From Cyanobacteriota bacterium (lineage in GTDB: Bacteria; Cyanobacteriota; Cyanobacteriia; PCC-6307; Cyanobiaceae), in contig CANHSW010000011.1 of assembly GCA_947463165.1 (NCBI GenBank), positions 1 to 18,350 of the forward strand: DNA of 18,350 nucleotides. The letters run 5' to 3'. The position numbers and the translations under genes were made by a program. The notes beneath the pieces were generated by a model. That model was not told the origin of the DNA. It did no database searches and was given only the letters and a program-made list of their open reading frames with translations. Shown here in pieces: positions 15,584 through 18,350 of the stretch (positions are counted from its first letter, which is position 1; every line of letters begins with the position of its first letter).

Positions 15584-16537
15584 TTATCGCCCCGCCGAAG
15601 GTGAATCCAGCAACTCCAGGCTGCCTGCGTTGGCATCCAGGCGGGCCATCACCCCCAGGGGCAGGGCGGCATTGCCAGCCAGGTGACCCACGGGCAGCCC
15701 CGCCAGCACCGGAATGCCCAGATCGGCGCTGCGCTCCCGCAATACCTGCTCCAGGGAGAAGCGCCGACCGGCCGCCAGCTCCTGGGCCGCCTCGGGATCG
15801 TCGTCGTCGTCACAGCCACTGAAGCTGCCAAAGCCGATGGCGGCCAACTGCTGCAGGGCGCCGCAGAGGCGCCAATGGGTGAGCAGCCGCTCGATGCGAT
15901 AGGGGGCCTCGCCCACGTCTTCCAGGATCAAGATCGCGCCACGCAGATCGGGCAGATGGCGGCTGCCCAGCAGATGGGTGGCCACGGTGAGGTTGCCCAC
16001 CAGCAGCGGACCGCTGGCCACGCCCCCCCGCCAGCCCTGGCCCTGCAACGGGGCCAGGGGTTCGCCGAACAACAGCCGCCGCAGCCGCTCCTGACTCCAG
16101 GCCGGCTCGGCGGCCAGGCTGGTGAGCAGGGGACCGTGGATGGCGCCGCCGCGACCACTGGCGCACTGGGCCCAGAGCAGGGAGGTGACGTCGGAGAAGC
16201 CCAGCAACCAGCCGGCCGGCAGGGCCTGCAACCGCTCCAATAAACGGGCTGCCCCCCAGCCACCGCGCACGCAGGCCCGCAGGGGCGCATCAGCTTCGAG
16301 CAAATCCTGGCGCCGCTGCCAATCCCGGCCGGCCAGGTAGCCCCAATGGCGCTCCAAGGGCGCTGGCCCCAACAGCTGCAGCCCCCAGCTGGCGAGCAGG
16401 TCACAACCGGCCCGCAGCCTTTGGCCGGCCCCATCACCGCTGAGGGCCGAACTGGCGGCCACCAGCCGCACGGCATCGCCCTGGCGCAGGGGCGGCGGCA
16501 GAGTCAGGGGATAGGCCAGCGGCTGGGGATTGAGCAT
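15584..16537 (-). CDS. LD-carboxypeptidase, S66 family
   Basis: 317 residues from the ATG at 16537. The expected catalytic triad is visible: Ser115 in GWLLGFSDVTSL, Glu206 in LILEDVGEAPYRIERL and His284 in LPVGHLAGNAALPLG; RGGWGAARLL precedes the Ser loop as in LdcA. S66 enzymes remove the terminal D-Ala from tetrapeptides in peptidoglycan recycling, or in MccF relatives cleave microcin-like amides; the position in a housekeeping cluster favours the first role. A run of five Asp (residues 243-247) is encoded by a GTC microsatellite (15797-15811). The next gene upstream on this strand is ubiA. Confidence 0.92.
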   Translation of the reverse strand: MLNPQPLAYPLTLPPPLRQGDAVRLVAASSALSGDGAGQRLRAGCDLLASWGLQLLGPAPLERHWGYLAGRDWQRRQDLLEADAPLRACVRGGWGAARLLERLQALPAGWLLGFSDVTSLLWAQCASGRGGAIHGPLLTSLAAEPAWSQERLRRLLFGEPLAPLQGQGWRGGVASGPLLVGNLTVATHLLGSRHLPDLRGAILILEDVGEAPYRIERLLTHWRLCGALQQLAAIGFGSFSGCDDDDDPEAAQELAAGRRFSLEQVLRERSADLGIPVLAGLPVGHLAGNAALPLGVMARLDANAGSLELLDSPSAGR

Positions 16538-16635
16538 CGGCTAGACAAAGAGCATCTGCTGGAAAAGAGCATCAGCTCAAGTCATGAGCTCAAGCCTTCT
16601 AGTCAAAACTTCTGTTCAAGTCTTCTAGTCAAAAC
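16533..16635. repeat. Intergenic direct repeats, 17-bp and 26-bp periods
   Basis: Three 17-bp units start at 16533, 16550 and 16567, each beginning GAGCATC(G/T/A)GCT; the first overlaps the LD-carboxypeptidase start codon. A second pair, TCAAGCCTTCTAGTCAAAAC (16590-16609) and a copy with one change (16616-16635), is spaced 26 bp apart. Together they fill most of the gap between ubiA and the LD-carboxypeptidase gene. Neither period keeps a reading frame. Confidence 0.85.
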
Positions 16636-16654
16636 ATCGGCTCAGATAAGCCAC

Positions 16655-18010
16655 TCAAAAGATCCGACCAAGCACCAGGGCCAGCAGCATTAGGGCCCCC
16701 AGCCACACCTGTTGGCCAAAATGCCTGGCATAAATACTGCGAGGCGGCTTAGCTGGGCCTTCAGAAGCAGGTGGATGCTGCGAAGCCAATGGATGCTGCG
16801 AAGCCGGTGGATGCTGCGAAGCCGGTGGATGATGGGAGGCAGCTAGATCCGGCGAGACCGATCTATCCGGCGAAGCCGTTGGAGTCGGCGTAGCCGCTGG
16901 TAGCGCTGGGCCGGGGCGCTCCCACTTTTGCAACAGCCAAACTTGATGCTGCATGCCGACTGCGGCCACTAGCCAGAAGGGCCAAAAGGCGATGCCAATG
17001 CCCTGGCCGATCACCGCCAGGGCCAGGGCTGCCGCCGTTAACCCATAACAAATCGCCACCGCCAAGGGCGCCACGGCGCCGAGGCTGAGGGCGCTGCTGC
17101 GAACCCCCAAGGCCCGGTCGTCGTCGCGGTCGGCCATGGCATAGACGGTGTCAAAACCGAAGCTCCAGCTGACGCTGGCCCACCAGCAGAGCAGCAGGGG
17201 CCAGCCGCCGGCCATAGAACCGCTGGCGGCAGCCCAGGGGATCAGCACCGCAAACCCCCAGCAGAAGGCAAGCAGCAGCTGGGGATAGGCAAACCAGCGC
17301 TTGGCGGAGGGATAGAGCAGCACCGGCGGCAGGGCCGCCAAAGCCAGGCCCAAACACAGGCCCCTTGGGGCGGCCGGCAGCGCCAGGACCACCGCCAGGG
17401 CAATGGCCAGGGCCAGCAGCAACACCACCAGGGCCTCGCCCACGCCGATGCGGCCGTCGGCCAGCGGTCGGCTGCGGGTGCGCTCCACCTGGGGATCGAT
17501 ACGGCGGTCCCAGAGGTCATTGGCCACACAGCCAGCACCGCTCACCGCCAGCCCGCCAATCAGGATCAAAGCGACCAACCAGGGGCTGGGCGAGATGCCA
17601 TCTCCGGGCGTGGAGCTGAGCCAGAGGCTCCAGCCGGCGGGGATCAACAAAATCAGCCGGCCGCTGGGCTTATGCCAACGCAACAGCTCGCACCAGAGCC
17701 CCAGGCGGGCAAAGCCGCGAGCCCCGCGGGGGGCAGGGGGGCATGGGGGTTGGGTAGTCAAGGCGCCTAGGCGGGGGCTGGAGGAGCGGCCGGAACTCGC
17801 GGATCGGCCATGGATTGGAGATCGAGACTGGATTGAAGATCGAGACTGGATTGGGGCTGGATCGGCAGCCAGGTCGCCAGGCTGCGGCTCTGCAGGAGGT
17901 GGCGTCTGGGCTGCTGGCAGCTGGGCTGCTGACAGCTGGACTGGTGGCAGCTGGGCTGCGGGCAGCTCTGATTGCGGCCCTGACCGCTGCTGGCTGCCCG
18001 CGCCTGCCAT
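16655..18010 (-). CDS. ubiA: 4-hydroxybenzoate polyprenyltransferase with repeat extensions
   Basis: 451 residues from the ATG at 18010; cyanobacterial UbiA is normally about 290-300. A TTG at 17761 (368 residues) would begin close to the family start LWCELLRWHKPSGRLILLIP. Both Asp-rich sites are intact: NDLWDRRIDPQVERTRSRPL and DTVYAMADRDDDRALGVRSS, with 8-9 membrane helices. It attaches the prenyl tail to 4-hydroxybenzoate, in cyanobacteria for plastoquinone. Two additions are unusual: an N-terminal low-complexity region of about 100 residues with 15-bp and 18-bp repeats, and about 58 residues inserted between LLQKWERPG and SIYARHFGQQVWLGAL before the last helix, built of HPPASQ units. Both stay in frame without stops, which suggests they are translated. 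Confidence 0.92.
   Translation of the reverse strand: MAGAGSQQRSGPQSELPAAQLPPVQLSAAQLPAAQTPPPAEPQPGDLAADPAPIQSRSSIQSRSPIHGRSASSGRSSSPRLGALTTQPPCPPAPRGARGFARLGLWCELLRWHKPSGRLILLIPAGWSLWLSSTPGDGISPSPWLVALILIGGLAVSGAGCVANDLWDRRIDPQVERTRSRPLADGRIGVGEALVVLLLALAIALAVVLALPAAPRGLCLGLALAALPPVLLYPSAKRWFAYPQLLLAFCWGFAVLIPWAAASGSMAGGWPLLLCWWASVSWSFGFDTVYAMADRDDDRALGVRSSALSLGAVAPLAVAICYGLTAAALALAVIGQGIGIAFWPFWLVAAVGMQHQVWLLQKWERPGPALPAATPTPTASPDRSVSPDLAASHHPPASQHPPASQHPLASQHPPASEGPAKPPRSIYARHFGQQVWLGALMLLALVLGRIF
16765..16836 (-). repeat. 18-bp tandem repeat near the 3' end of ubiA
   Basis: Four 18-bp units start at 16765, 16783, 16801 and 16819 (plus-strand consensus AAGCCGGTGGATGCTGCG). They encode HPPASQ/HPLASQ units in the loop before the last membrane helix. 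Degenerate related sequence continues to about 16885. Confidence 0.92.
17813..17866 (-). repeat. 18-bp tandem repeat in the 5' extension of ubiA
   Basis: GATTGGAGATCGAGACTG (17813-17830), GATTGAAGATCGAGACTG (17831-17848) and a diverged third unit (17849-17866). They encode the IQSRSS/IQSRSP units. Confidence 0.88.
17911..17970 (-). repeat. 15-bp tandem repeat in the 5' extension of ubiA
   Basis: Four units at 17911, 17926, 17941 and 17956: CTGCTGGCAGCTGGG, CTGCTGACAGCTGGA, CTGGTGGCAGCTGGG, CTGCGGGCAGCTCTG. They encode five-residue Gln/Leu/Pro/Ala units (AAQLP, PVQLS, AAQLP) of the N-terminal extension. Confidence 0.9.
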
Positions 18011-18111
18011 GGCCCAGATCCCTGCCGGCGCAACTGGTCGCACCCTACCGGTACTGGAGGATGGCAAAGTGGCGCGTCCGTCCCGGTTCGATCCCAGCGG
18101 CTCCCGAGCAG

Positions 18112-18350
18112 ATGGCCCAGACTCCAGTTGCCGTGGGGGACTTGCCCGAGGGGCAGGCACTCCGTCGGGTTGCCGCGATCGACATCGGCACCAACTCCAC
18201 CCACCTGGTGATCGCCGAGGTGGATCCGGTGTTGCGCAGCTTCAGCGTGCTGCTCACCGAAAAGGCCACCACAAGGCTGGGGGACCGGGATCCCCACAGC
18301 GGCGACCTCAGCCCCGAGGCGATCGAACGGGTGTTGAGCACCCTGCGCCA
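18112..18350 (+). CDS. ppx: Exopolyphosphatase / GppA family, 5' part only
   Basis: The open frame runs off the right edge; 79 codons are visible. After a short leader, VAAIDIGTNSTHLVIAEVDP is the first phosphate-binding motif of the Ppx/GppA branch of the ASKHA fold, followed by EKATTRLGD and SPEAIERVLSTL. These enzymes degrade polyphosphate or pppGpp. The ATG at 18112 gives a normal-length leader; an in-frame ATG at 18061 would add 17 residues, but the AGG before it is too close to serve as a ribosome binding site. It diverges from ubiA. Confidence 0.9.
   Translation, partial: MAQTPVAVGDLPEGQALRRVAAIDIGTNSTHLVIAEVDPVLRSFSVLLTEKATTRLGDRDPHSGDLSPEAIERVLSTLR

Noticed and set aside
15584..16537. 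MccF-type microcin immunity role for the S66 peptidase
   Set aside because: No microcin or export genes nearby; neighbours are housekeeping genes and the cell-wall recycling role fits better.

Overview
The window looks like chromosomal DNA of a GC-rich picocyanobacterium (Synechococcus/Cyanobium type). The evidence is the gene content: a DUF1517 thylakoid-type protein, a ThiD2-ThiE fusion, a DUF3611/TIC21-like membrane protein, a fused CbiE-CbiT precorrin methyltransferase, and a plastoquinone-type UbiA next to an LD-carboxypeptidase and an exopolyphosphatase. Three copies of the cyanobacterial palindrome GCGATCGC are also present. The genus is inferred; no rRNA or tRNA gene was seen.

Layout. 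Positions 1-1120 hold no convincing gene, but they contain a degenerate repeat array (186-540) and a perfect 13-bp inverted repeat (759-799). Next is a minus-strand cluster thiE-thiS-DUF1517 (3529 to 1121), with a divergent 29-codon membrane mini-protein at 3607-3696. About 300 bp of non-coding DNA separates it from ribF (minus). A DUF3611 gene (plus) faces surE (minus), and surE diverges from pheS. pheS leads a plus-strand run, pheS, nadK, atypical response regulator, DUF192, whose last three genes are linked by ATGA stop/start overlaps. cobL/cbiET (minus), a small unknown protein (plus), and a minus-strand series of GT9 glycosyltransferase, K+-channel/RCK protein and fabG follow. The right end carries ispD (plus), LD-carboxypeptidase and ubiA (both minus), and the first part of ppx/gppA (plus, cut by the window edge).

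Function. Most genes are housekeeping: cofactor synthesis (thiamine, FAD, NADP, cobalamin-type corrin, isoprenoid, plastoquinone), fatty-acid synthesis, translation, nucleotide and peptidoglycan turnover. I did not find a classical defence system, prophage or CRISPR array.

The most unusual property is repetition. At least six protein-coding genes carry short tandem DNA repeats of 12, 15 or 18 bp, always a multiple of three, in terminal extensions or linkers. Repeats between genes have periods of 17, 26 and 32 bp or irregular spacing. This suggests an active process that makes tandem repeats, filtered in genes by selection for reading frame. Other points worth checking are a response regulator with no phosphorylation site behind NAD kinase, a K+ channel with a non-standard filter, a ThiS that ends in Ser instead of Gly-Gly, and two small unknown proteins.
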